From Heterodera schachtii (lineage: Eukaryota; Nematoda; Chromadorea; Rhabditida; Heteroderidae): DNA of 64,000 nucleotides. Numbering within the stretch: position 1 is the stretch's first letter; each line of letters opens with the position of its first letter. Under the pieces are notes generated by a model. It did no database searches and was not told the DNA's origin. It was given only the letters and a program-made list of their open reading frames with translations. The stretch spans positions 1,561,209 to 1,625,208 of the forward strand of contig SIJG01000010.1 in NCBI GenBank assembly GCA_023374025.1, written 5' to 3'. Below, piece after piece: positions 11,871 to 22,564 of the stretch. Both the position numbers and the translations under genes were made by a program.

Positions 11871-12217
11871 CGGTCTACGTCAGTTCGGCCCCAGCACGTT
11901 TCGGCCCCAGCGGGTTTTCGCTTATAACTTTTTAGTCGAAAGCCCTTCAGATGCTCTATTAGCCTGCAAAATTTTGAAAAATTTTGTAAAGGCTCAAAAA
12001 ATTTTGACCTGAAGAACTCAAAAAACCAGATTTTCCAACTTTTTGGCCATAAATTTGTTCAAAATTGACGAAATTTTTCAAAATTTTGCAGGCTAATAGA
12101 GCATCTGAAGAGCTTTCGAATGATACCAATAATGTTTGATTTGGATGACAAAGTAAAAAGTTATAAGCGAAAACCCGCTGGGGCCGAAACGTGCTGGGAC
12201 CGAACTGACGGGTTCCG
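11871..12217. mobile_element. Short palindromic iteron element, 8-bp TSD
   Basis: An exact duplication AAAACGGG (11863-11870 and 12218-12225) flanks ends that begin CGGTCTACGTCAGTTCGG and, inverted, CGGAACCCGTCAGTTCGG. Each end has two CGGCCCCAGC-type units followed by GGGTTTTCGCTTATAACTT. The interior is itself palindromic around an 'AATGATACCAATAATG' motif. Confidence 0.85.
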
Positions 12218-12224
12218 AAAACGG

Positions 12225-12430
12225 GTGCACCCCAAAACGTCGCCGGAAGACTTTTTAGACCATAACTTTGTTCATTGTCAATAAAATTAAGCATTATTGG
12301 TGTTATTCGATAGCTCTATGTTTTTAGTTTGCAAAATTTCAAAAATTTTCGATAAGTTTCAAAAAAAAGTTATGGCAAGGAAGAACTCAAAAACCAAGTT
12401 TTTCGAACTCTTTTTGCCCTGATAAAGGAA
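12225..12430. repeat. Second copy of the GTGCACCC/GTTATGGC block
   Basis: This matches 4965-5165 and the inverse of 30470-30660: GGGTGCACCCC, AAAACGTCGCCGGAAGACTT, a 'TTCGATAGCTCT' motif and AAAAAGTTATGGC. Its 5' edge abuts the right duplication of the element at 11871-12217. Confidence 0.6.
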
Positions 12431-12639
12431 AAAGCGATGGTCCAAAATTTGTCCGGCGATGTTTCGGCTGCCGACGTTTTTTCCTGGTCCATGTAAAAAT
12501 GCAGGATAAAAGCATGATAAATTTAAAATTAAAATCGATTTTTAATTTTATGAAGAATTTGGTTAATTTTGAAGAAAAAAAATTACGACTTTTTAATTGT
12601 AATTTTAAATTGGGACTGCTTTTCTTATTTCTTAGCACC

Positions 12640-13790
12640 ATTTGGGCAAATACCGAGTTCGGGTATTACCGGGCCTAAAAATGTCGGCTATTTCCACCTG
12701 TATCCAATCCGCGCACGCAACTCACACCGGAACACGTCGGCTTTTCCAAATGACGCAAAAGTGCCTTCGAAGCATTTGTTCACAAAAAGCGGCAGTCAAT
12801 TTGTTTGAAAAAAATTCATCGACTGAAATTATTGCTAATTTAATGTTACTTTCCTGTGATTTGGTACTGTATTCTCAGAAACAAAATACCGTAATTGATT
12901 ATTCAGTGACCACCCGATTGTTCTTACAATATTATATATTCATTAAAAGAAAATAATATTACTGATGCAATGCATTTCTCGGGGGCTATATAAATTTAAA
13001 TAACCCGAATTTCGAAATGAATTTCAAAAAAATATGAAAATTTCTAAGTAATGTACTAAATGAAGGCAATGAAAGGAAATAATTTTAAAAAATGAAGACA
13101 GAAAAGAAATTTGGCTTTGAATTGACCGGGTATTTATATGGTGGAATGTGGGCGGAGTCAGGACACGCTCTCGGTTATTTATTGAGTGGAAAAGGGGCGG
13201 GACCAGAGCAAGCACGCGTGCGTGCCGAGCGATGATTGGCCGATGAGCTTTATACAGTAAGCAACCCGTTCAACCATTCGATGTTCGTCCTTGAAGGCAA
13301 GCAAGGGCAACAGTCCTTGACGGTTCGGCGCTTGAAAATTAGTTACGAGGATACTGTAGTAATCCTTGTCATTGTTGTGAGTAATTGAAAAATCATTTTT
13401 CCAAAAAATGTACAAAAAAAAGAATTATAAATTTATCACTTTTGGATTTTGCACAATGGCACTCGTTATGCCGGTATGGAGGCGTACCTTAACAATTGTT
13501 GAGTTAGACAAAGTATTTGCAACAAAAAATTCTATCCCTCCGCATCAGTTAAAAATTCACAAAAAACCGATCAATATAAACCACAGGGCATGGGACGGAA
13601 ACTTTTTTCGAGATTTTTGGTACTGGGTCGGCAATTTACTGTAACACAAACAAAAATTCTCTGCGTTTGCCCACCATTCAGCTTCTCGAGTACATGCCGG
13701 GTCATCGCTTAGTGTTCGACTGTTTGGATAGACCAGGAAGAAATAACTGAAAGAATTTTTTGTTTATTTATGGGAATACGGGGTTGACTC
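12640..13790. other. Unassigned stretch with promoter-like boxes
   Basis: No gene is recognised. Read on the minus strand, 13270-13125 has CCAATCATCG, a CCGCCCC box and CCATATAAATACCCG in promoter-like order, but no clear downstream start codon was found. A plus-strand frame at 13408-13644 has no family resemblance. Confidence 0.3.
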
Positions 13791-13796
13791 ATTACT

Positions 13797-14190
13797 AGGG
13801 CTGGGAATTTAAGTCACTAAAAATCCTCAAAAGGTCGACTAAAAAAGTCATAAAAAATCGCCAAAAAGTCACAAAAAAAATCCAAAAAAGCAAGTAAAAA
13901 ATGCAAAAAAGTCCTGAAAAATTAGGTTGAAAGCTAAAAAATCCCATTTTAAATAATTTATAGAATAACATTTTGATCGTATTTTTATTCACTTAATTTT
14001 ATAAATAGGTACCTAAAATAAGCATAAAAAAGAGATTCTTCCACAATTAAGAAAAAATTCAACCAGGTTTCATTGCCTTTTTATCAATCGAAATTTTTTT
14101 TTATCAAATTTTGCATCAAAAAGTCAAAAAATCACGAAAAAAGTCGCCAAAACTCAAAAAGTCATAAAAATCCCAAAAAGTGTATAGGCT
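13797..14190. mobile_element. Truncated hAT-like end, 'AAAAAGTCA' iterons
   Basis: TAGGGCTGGGAATTTAAGTCA opens the element and AAAAAGTCATAAAAA-type units follow on both sides of an AT-rich core. No matching right terminus is present. The 5' end matches the solo end at about 804. Confidence 0.55.
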
Positions 14191-14225
14191 TAGGCTTTAT
14201 TTTATTGACCCCCCCCCCCCCCACC

Positions 14226-17200
14226 CTCTTCCCAAAAAAGTACAGGCAAATATGACGAAGAAAAAGAAGAACGACATTTTTGTGACCAAATGAAAGCGGC
14301 GCATGAACGACGCGGAAAACTCCACATTGGCAAACTCGTCGAACATGCCGAAGAATAGGTGTCGCCTTCAGGGAGGGAGGGCTGAGGGAGGGAGGAGGGA
14401 GTAGAAAATTTTGAATTTTTTTTCAAAAATTAGCGATATTTTTTACCTCATTTCCCTCCTCCGCCGGTGGCCTAAAATGCCGGCATCGAGTGTTGTTGTT
14501 GATAATGCATCAGAATCGCTGAAGCTGTCCGTGCTCAACTCAATGTCATTTCGAATGGCATTCACCGGCGAGCATTGATGGCCTTGAGAAAGGATTTTTT
14601 TAATTTTGGTAATCAATTTTTACAAAAATTATGTAGAAAAAACACGGTGGGAGACGAATAGAGGCACCAATCAAAAGGGCACTTAAAAAATTGGGTGCCA
14701 ATCAAATGGGCACTTAAAAAATTGGGTGCCAATCAAAAGGCACTTAAAAAATTGGGTGCCAATCAAATGGGCACTTAAAAAATTGGGTGCCAATCAAATG
14801 GGCACTTAAAAATTGGGTGCCAATCAAATGGGCACTTAAAAGCCAATCAAATGGGCACTTAAAAAATTGGGTGCCAATCAAAAGGGCACTTAAAAAATTG
14901 GGTGCCAATCAAATGGGCACTTAAAAAATTGGGTGCCAATCAAAATGGGCACTTAAAAAATTGGTGCCAATCAAATGGGCACTTAAAAATTGGGTGCCAA
15001 TTAAATGGGCACTTAAAAAATCGGGTGCCAATCAAATGGGCACTTAAAATTGGGTGCCAATCAAATGGGCACTTAAAAATTGGTGCCAATCAAATGAGCA
15101 CTTAAAAGCCAATCAAATGGCACTTAAAAAATTGGGTGCCAATCAAATGGGCACTTAAAAATTGGGTGCCAATCAAATGGGCACTTAAAAAATTGGGTGC
15201 CAATCAAATGGGCACTTAAAAAATTGGGTGCCAATCAAATGGGCACTTAAAAAATTGGGTGCCAATCAAATGGGCACTTAAAAAATTGGGTGCCAATCAA
15301 ATGGGCACTTAAAAATTGGGTGCCAATCAAATGGGCACTTAAAAATTGGGTGCCAATCAAATGGGCACTTAAAATGGTGCCAATCAAATGGGCACTTAAA
15401 AAATTGGGTGCCAATCAAATGGGCACTTAAAATTGGGTGCCAATCAAATGGGCACTTAAAATTGGGTGCCAATCAAATGGGCGACGCCAAATAGGCGCCA
15501 GCCATCCTCGAAATTATCAAAAGGACCCTCAGACTTTATTAAAACATTTTTGTAATGTTTTAATTTTCAAGATTTTTGAAATGGTGTTAAAATATAATTA
15601 ATATATTATAGGGAGAGAAAAGAGGGCCGGCGCCATTTTTTTCGCTGGCGCCCATTTGGCGGCGCTCATTCGGCCCATTTCGGGCAAAAAACTAAACTCT
15701 CCCGGTCCCCGCTTCTTTGCAAAAAGCCTGGCGATCATTGGCAAAAACCGTCAGGTTCCACCATTTAATTACAAATTTAATACTATTTGGGTTCCCAATT
15801 TTTGTACAAATTAGACGCCTCCATGGAGCGCGATCATTTTAAAGACTTTTTTGACTTTATAGTTGAAATTATTTAAAATTTCATTTTTTTAATTGATCGG
15901 TGGGTTGGGGGAACGATCAATCCCCGCCGGTGACGTGGGGAGGGGGGGGGGGGAGGCGACGGGCGGAGGAACGAGTTCTGCTGCTGCTGATGCTGCTCCG
16001 CCGATAATGGAAGAGATAATGGATTCTCTGGTGGCTGTCTGGGTCTCCCCCACGCCTTGCCCCATTTTAGAAAAAACCTTTCAAAAAATAATTGCCCATT
16101 AAGCTCCAAAAAAATGTGCAATAAAAAACAAAATTATACAAAAAAATACAAAATTCGTAAAATTACAAAAATCTTTAAAAATGTTTAATAATGTTTATAT
16201 ATTTAGGTAAATAAAAACCTTAAAATATTATCCGCTATAAAACAAAGTGATAAAAAATTTTGGATAAAAAATTGAAAAACTTTTTTTAAAATTAATTTTG
16301 TAATGGAATCTTCAAAAAACTTCAATCCCATAGGATATAATTTATACCCCCCTCATCCTCCATTTTTTAATCCCACCCCAGCTGCATTAATCCCCCCCCC
16401 ATTCAGTGTCGAAAATTTAATGAATTAAAAAAACAATTAAAATTCTAATTTCAATTGGATCACCAATCCCCAGAGACAATTAGGGGGGGTGTTATTTGTA
16501 TCATCTCATCCTCCGTTCTAATCACACTCGGCCTGCATTAATATCCTCTTCCCCTCCCCTCATTATCCCCGCATTTAAATGTTAGGTATTTAAAAAAAAT
16601 CTTTGAAAAATCTTTCTAATTTCAACGGGATCCCCAATCCCTAGCCACCTGCTGCTGCTGCTGCTCCAATTAATCGCCGCTTCGTCTTCTGCTGTTGTCG
16701 CTGCTGCTCCTTCAGTTGCTCATCAGCGTCGCGGCGAGCGCGACGCTCGCGTCGCCATTGGTCATTATGCAACGCCTGCTGTTGCAGTTGTACCTGTACA
16801 AAAAAAACCCGCTTAAAATTTTTAATGATTTTTGCCACATTTTAGCGAGAGGGGGGCGGGGGTTTGCTTAAAATTTCTTGTGTTTTCCTTTTTTAGGGGT
16901 TGGTTTGGCCTGGGTTTGATGGTATTTTAAATCGCTTGAGAAGTTTTAGCGGAGCGGAACAAGATTTTTGGCCTTCCCTCCGGGAATTCCCCCCCCCCCC
17001 CCCTCCAACATTTAATCCCTTCTCCCAAATTTAGCCCCCACCGTTTTTTCGGGGGCTTAGTTAGGGCCCGTCGGCTTATTTCTTTGTTTATTTCCACATC
17101 ATCCATATTTATGTGTCATTACTTTTGGCCTCCCCGTTGCCCATCCCTGCAAATTGCCACCAATTTTTCTCCCAATTTAATGATTGATGGATGTATGGAA

Positions 17201-18990
17201 ATGAAGTGACCGAAAAAATTGGTTGCGATTTTTTTTGTGGCTTATTGGCACATAAAAATATTTACGCGAAAGGACGCCCGGCGGTGCTAACAAAGGGATG
17301 TTTAAAAAAATTTGGCAATTTAAAAAAATTAAAATGAATGTCAAAATTACAAAAATAGAGTGAGAGGGAGACCCCTCAAAATGGGCGCCAAATGCCATTA
17401 AATAGGGATAATTATGGACGTAACCCAAATCCTACCCTTAAAGTTCTCTATTTTCTTTTAAAATTTCTAAACTTTAGCAATGATTTTAGCCTGTAATTGT
17501 GTTGTGGCCCGCCCCCATCAATGCCACTCAGGTAAAGTAATTAAATTAGCTTTGGAAATAGTAAAAGCAATTAGTGGAAAATAAATTTGCGTTATTTTAG
17601 TTCCCATCATTAGAAATAAACATGGAAATTTAGACATTTATTTACTCAATAAAAATGCCATTGTTTGCCCCAATTTATTAACACCATTTTTGCCCATTTA
17701 TTTTAATCCCCGAGGAAATGCCATTGTTGGCCAATTTTCGCATAATCATTCGAGGAATTGCGCGATAATGAAAACTCTAAAAAGGCTTTTCCATCAGAAA
17801 AAATGTGCCGAAAATTTAATTAAGCATGCCCAGTTTCTTTAATTATAATAGAACACGGCTAGTTTTAAATAAAAATTAAATGTATGCTTTTAAAAAGAAT
17901 GCCATTTTAGCATCGATGTAATTAATGCCAAATTGGACAAATTTTTCAATAAAAAACATTAAAAATCCGGTTTTAAAAATGTTGTAATCTACTCACATGC
18001 AGCTGCAATTGTTGTGCTTGGTACAGCGTTTGTTGTTGTAATTGCCTTAAACGGTCGTCGATTTTTTAAATTAAATTTAATTACAATATTTGCCAAAATA
18101 ATTTTGGCATTTTATTGGCACACATGCCTTAGCGAACTTTCGTTCAATGGCAACTGCATTTGCGCAGCTGCCTTTAATTTTTTTTTTTTGCTTACTGTAC
18201 AAACTTTACTGTATAGTCCATTTCAATTACCAAAAAATAATAATTTAATTTTTCCTATATTAATCCGCCACATGTTGTACAGTAGTGAATGGCTTTTATG
18301 TACTACCGTAATCCATCATTGGACCAGCGCCGGTGCTGATTTGTGAGCTAAATGATCGGCAACATTCCGCCAAGCAAAGCAGATGGAGAACTCGTTTAAA
18401 AATTTTTTTTCGTTTTATAATTAAAAAATTTTTATTTAAATTCGAAATTTAGCTGTGCGCCGCCAGTCACAATGCGAATTCGTTGTCGCATATGTTTCAT
18501 AAGGGCAAGTTTGATCAGCGACAAAAAGGCTAAAAATGCCAAAAAAATAATTAATTAATTACAGCGAAAAAAACAATTTTGCATACAAAATTTTAGAAAA
18601 TTTATTCGATTCACAAAAAAAAAAATTATGGTGATTGGCGCCAAAATGGCCAGAAAAAAAAAATCATTTTTTGAGGTTTTTTGGCTACGACATGTTTATT
18701 TATTATTACAAAAAGTGGTGTTCTTACACAATCATGAAGCAGACAGCCAACCAAATGTCCAAGGCTGTAAAAAAAGTGTTTCACTGAAAAAACATTCAAA
18801 AACAATTTTCTGATTTTTCCAATAAAAAAAAAGAATTTTTTTTTTTCAAAACTTACCCTTGCTCAAAAACGGTGTCCTTGGCGAATTGTTGTTGTTGTGG
18901 TGGTTGTTGATCATTTTATCCAGTTGCTGAAGGTTGTCGGCGTTGAACATTATAAAATGATGAATCATCGCTGGTCTGAGCGATAAAATG
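14226..18990 (-). CDS. Cys-loop ligand-gated ion channel, 3' half (M2/M3 to M4)
   Basis: Exons in order: 18857-18990 (ILSLRPAMIHHFIMFN... SPRTPFLSK), 18728-18764 (LDIWLAVCFMI, M3), 18432-18529 (FLSLIKLALMKHMRQRIRI, end of M3), 17997-18045 and 16649-16793 (Gln-rich, then WRRERRARRDADEQLKEQQR: cytoplasmic loop), 14447-14582 (RNDIELSTDSFSDSD) and about 14226-14365 (EFSASFMRRFHLVTK, then MSFFFFFVIFACTFLG, M4-like). Most joins keep phase, for example 16649|14582 and 14447|14365. The join between 18728 and 18529 is one base out, and the loop exon at 18045 lacks a matching donor. Cys-loop receptors are pentameric neurotransmitter-gated channels. The extracellular domain, M1 and M2 start are absent here; matching upstream exons lie at 36.5-37.7 kb. 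Probably a truncated or split gene. Confidence 0.65.
14672..15482. repeat. 31-bp minisatellite inside the channel gene intron
   Basis: About 26 tandem units of consensus CAAATGGGCACTTAAAAAAT followed by TGGGTGCCAAT. Units vary in A-run length and in CAAATGGG/CAAAAGGG. Each unit contains a GGCAC..GTGCC inverted pair, so it can fold into a short hairpin. The array lies between exons 16649-16793 and 14447-14582. Frames across it are a by-product of the unit length, not a protein. Confidence 0.9.
15500..16640. other. Low-complexity intron with G and C runs
   Basis: GC-rich palindromic text at 15630-15690 (GGCGCCATTT... GCTGGCGCCCATTTGGCGGCG) follows the minisatellite. G runs near 15943 and a CTG-rich stretch near 15975 give Gln/Pro-rich frames on the minus strand (15900-16080). 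Neighbouring channel exons join in phase without it, so I do not call an exon. Confidence 0.4.
16800..17990. other. Channel gene intron, no further features
   Basis: AT-rich with C runs near 16991. No exon with splice sites or family similarity was seen between loop exons 16649-16793 and 17997-18045. Confidence 0.5.
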
Positions 18991-19543
18991 CTAAAAAATT
19001 GAATTTAAAAATTTTCTAAATATTCATAAATAAAATAAAAAGGCCGGGAATTTTTGCAATTATTTTATGAAAATGAGAAAATTAAAAAAACAAAATTATT
19101 TCAAAAAATTATTAAATTATATTTTAAAAATTACGAATATATTTTTTGAATTGAAATTCATTTTCACCGAATTTTTCCCGTGCCCTTTAAAGCTGCATTA
19201 CATTACTCTTATTTTGCTAAATAAATTTCGACAGGTGATTAAATTTGCATTGCTGCACAAATAAATTGCTATTGAAAATAATAAAAATACGGGTGGTCCT
19301 AATTTTCAACTCTAAATAAATAAAATTTTTATATATATAATTTTAAAAGCTTTGTTAAAGCTAATTTAGGTAGTATAAAAATTTAAAAATGAAAACGAAA
19401 TTAAATCATTAAAAAATTACTAAATTGAAAAAAAGGAAATAGAATATCGTAAAAATTTAACGCAATACAATTCTTCACAGTAAAAAATTTTGAGTTTTTG
19501 GCACAAAATTTAGATTTTTTCCTAATTTTATAAAAAAGGGCAC

Positions 19544-19668
19544 TTAATTTGCAGTGCCAAAGCGGTTTTCCTCCTCATCCAAGTCCAACTTCTCCTCCAA
19601 CTCGGCATCCTCCGTCTGCTTCTGTTGTGCTGTTTTGCGCAGGAAATGGTGACCATGCACGGCACCAA
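19544..19668 (-). CDS. Orphan C-terminal exon of an acidic protein
   Basis: After a possible acceptor (ATTAAG, ending 19669) the minus strand reads HHFLRKTAQQKQTEDAELEE, then KLDLDEEENRFGTAN and TAA. The composition is clearly coding-like. Upstream exons should lie at higher coordinates, but there the plus-strand F-box copy F3 begins at about 19722, so the gene appears cut by that junction. Family not recognised. Confidence 0.5.
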
Positions 19669-19721
19669 CTTAATGGGGGCCAATTAGGCGGAAAAAGATG
19701 GCCAACAAATTTTCAAGGGTT

Positions 19722-21518
19722 TGGCCTCGGCCTCAAATTGGCAATGCTTTCCGACCGTTTCGATGCTTTGGTGGACGCGCATTTCGATGCCAAAAGCGAA
19801 TGGCCAATTTGTAAAAGGATAGAAATTTACAAGGACAAGGGAATGCCGAAACTAACTGTGACTACCAATTATTATACCGATTCTGTGCAATTTCCATTGC
19901 CGGACCATTCGCTGCACAACAAAATTCTCTTTCGTTTACTCCAAATTCAGTATTCAACATTTTCTTTGTGTATTGACGCATTTTATGTTGTTCCCCTTTC
20001 AGGTACATTGACCATTCCGTGATGGCATTTCTCCGTGCCAATCAACAAATGTGGGACAATGGCACCAATTTGAGTTTATTTATTCCTGCTTCACACACCC
20101 CGGATGGCCAGCCAATTTGGGATGTTTTCGTCCGCGAAATTTGGCCAACTTTTTCGACAAACATTCGCCGCTTGGAATTTCACGATGGCGATCATTTGGA
20201 CAATTTGCGTCGTCTCATCTCCCCAACAATACTCACTGATCTCAATCAATTAATTTCAATCAGTTCCAATGTTTTGATGCCCGATATGACTGGTGATTTT
20301 GATGGGCCAAATGCAACTCCAACTGCTGGCCAAGTGTTGTCCAAATGGTTGCACACGCCGACAAAAGACGGCATGCCGAAGAAATTATACTGTCGTGATC
20401 AAACATTTGGAAAACTTGTTGAATGGATCAACAATTTCAAGAAGGTGCTCACTGTTTGGGAAAAGACTGATTTTTAAGGACGAAACCCAACTCGAACTGC
20501 CCCAACTCATACTGTTTTTCGACAAAAAAATCGTCATAACTTTTGCCAAAGTCGACCAAATTAAAAACATTCTTGGTGTCATTCGATAGCTATTACCGTT
20601 TTCGATCTACTTGCAAAATGCAAGAAATTTTTATTGCTTTTCAAAAAAGATATGACCATCGTAAAAAAAAAAAAAAAATTTTAGTCCATAATTTTTTCAA
20701 TCGATCAAATTTTTTGAAACTTGTTGGGTAGACAGAGCATTTAAGGGCTATTGAATGATACCAAGAATGTTTAATTTGGTCGCCTTTAACAAAATTTATG
20801 TCAATTTTTTTGTCCAAAAACAGTACGAATTGGGTTTTTCCCATTTTTAATTGCCTTTTGATTTTTGTTTTCAATTTTTTAGAAATTTCTCTGTGCTGCC
20901 ACTTCGGTCCGCTACAAAATTCAGTTTACTGTTCATGCGGTGCCAATGTCAATGGTGCCATTTGAATTGGTGAATGAACGGACCAATGAAAAGCTGTTAC
21001 TGACCAAAGCAAACGAATATAAATGTGACCACCACCGATGGATGATAAACCGATGCCAAATTGGGGAGACGGCGGCCATTCAATGGGATGAAGAAAATTG
21101 GGAAAATTTTAACACTGTCCAATTTATGCTTTCATTTTATTGCATTGGGTAAGTACAGAGTTGGTACAATTTCGAATCCCCGACCCGGACCTAATCAAAA
21201 GATAGAATAATAAAATTATTGGATTTCGCATTTTAAATCAAAAATATGTTTTGTTTACCTTTTTGGCCGTATTATCCGGGATTTGAAGTTGGCCAGAACA
21301 CATGTCCAATTGTTGATTAGCAACCCCGAAAACACCGGGAAACACGGTATTTAAGACTGTTGAAAACAATGGGTGGAGGGCAAAGCTAAGCTAAGCTAAC
21401 TTCCATTATGTACCACGGCATTGCCATTCCAATAAAATGTATGCCGAATTCAAATTGCATTTCATTTAGGCCATTATCTCCACCAGCGACGGGCCAAAGC
21501 AGCGAAAAGGGCGTGTAA
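19722..21518 (+). CDS. F-box family copy F3, lacks 5' end, otherwise open
   Basis: Exons: partial E2 about 19722-19949 (LGLKLAMLSDRFDALVDAHFD), E3 20003-20444 (YIDHSVMAFLRANQQMWDNG... PIWDVFVREIWPTF... ALSKWLHTPT-type core), E4 20883-21148 ([17 protein letters not shown]... RCQIGETAAIQWDEE... CIG) and E5 21470-21518 (PLSPPATGQSSEKGV, TAA). Lengths and phases (2, 0, 2) match the intact minus-strand genes, and E3 is 442 nt as in F4. E1 and the start of E2 are missing. The sequence upstream belongs to the opposite-strand acidic exon at 19544-19668, so F3 starts at a rearrangement junction. It is the only long plus-strand copy. Without E1 it may not be expressed as a normal protein. Confidence 0.7.
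20480..20845. mobile_element. Palindromic repeat in F3 E3-E4 intron
   Basis: AAACCCAACTCG... CATACTGTTTTTCGACAAAAAAA at the left is mirrored by TTTTTTTGTCCAAAAACAGTACGAATTGGGTTT at the right. The arms continue inward through 'TCTTGGTGTCATTCGATAGC' and its mirror near 20750. No duplication could be fixed. Confidence 0.6.
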
Positions 21519-21519
21519 A

Positions 21520-22560
21520 GAAATGAATTAATTAACTGAGAAAAGATCGATCATAATTCAGCAGTGATAATTATGTATTTTTCGAAGAAATCTTGCTAAT
21601 GTTAATTAATTGGAGCTATTAAAAATGTTAACAATTAGCAATTTCATGTTAGCAAATTAATTCTTTTTTTGACAAAAATCTAATGTTTTTGAAAAAACAT
21701 TAATAAAATAGTGTAAAAGATGCCATTGATCCCCGCCCCCCCCCCTCCAAAAAAAATCAAAACAATAAAATAAATGTATGTATGTACCTACCTATTCATT
21801 CGAGAGAAGGAACCAACAAATTTAAAAATTATTTGTGATGAGTAGGGTTAAATAAAGGACACCTGGGGCTATCAAATGACACCAAGAATGTCTAAATCAA
21901 AAGTTATGGTACATTAAGGTGTTGAAAATAATTTTAAGAGAAAAAATACAAAATAAAGCCAAATTTCTTATTCTAAGAAAGCCAAATAAAAGAGGAAATT
22001 TCCAAATTTTGGGCTTATTTTTTAGACAAATATTTATCTTTTTTTTAAAAGTTCCTTTTTAAAATAATATTCTTGAGAACATCCTCAAATTAATTTTTTG
22101 AAATTAAGCTAGCGGCTAAAATGTGGAATATTTGAAAATTGAATGTAAAAAGCCGGGAAGGATTACCGGGATTCAAATATTCAGTCACAAAATATGCACA
22201 TAAAACGAACTGTCCAAAAATGAATGGTCCTTCGTCCAAATCAGAGTAGGGGTCGAAAACTTGAGGGATTTTTTTCGAAGCGTCACCCAAATTTCGCCCA
22301 GTTTGACCCCCTCCCCCAGGGATCGCATTGCAAAAGTGATCTATGGTGAATAAAAGTGAATGAATTACCTTTCAATCGGATTAAAAAAAGAATATTTTTG
22401 AAATTAAAGCAAATTACAAAGAAAATATATTAAATAAAAAAAAGACAAAGAAAAAGAGCATCAAAATCAATTCTCATCAATCAGTAGTGATTCAAAATGA
22501 TCTGAAATTTCATCAAACCAATTCCCATCAAAATGATCGGCAAGAGCTCAATTAATTAAT
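21520..22560. other. Intergenic stretch between F3 and F4
   Basis: AT-rich. It holds a MITE-1-like scrap at about 21165-21195, the recurrent 'GACACCAAGAATG...GTTATGG' motif at 21880-21910, and the family intergenic block at about 22455-22550. No gene recognised. Confidence 0.5.
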
Positions 22561-22564
22561 TAAT

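Noticed and set aside
13100..13270. Minus-strand CCAAT/GC/TATA cluster as a promoter
   Set aside because: No gene with a start codon follows, and one instance of three short motifs is weak evidence.
14210..14360. Plus-strand exon (KYDEEKEERHFCDQMKAAHE) after an ACAG acceptor
   Set aside because: The minus strand here joins in phase to the channel gene and encodes a membrane span. The plus reading looks like its shadow.
14902..15472. Repetitive frames across the minisatellite on both strands
   Set aside because: They arise from the 31-bp repeat unit and change frame wherever the A run changes length.
15900..16080. Gln/Pro-rich frame as an extra exon of the channel's cytoplasmic loop
   Set aside because: The flanking loop exons 16649-16793 and 14447-14582 already join in phase without it, and no clean splice pair was found.
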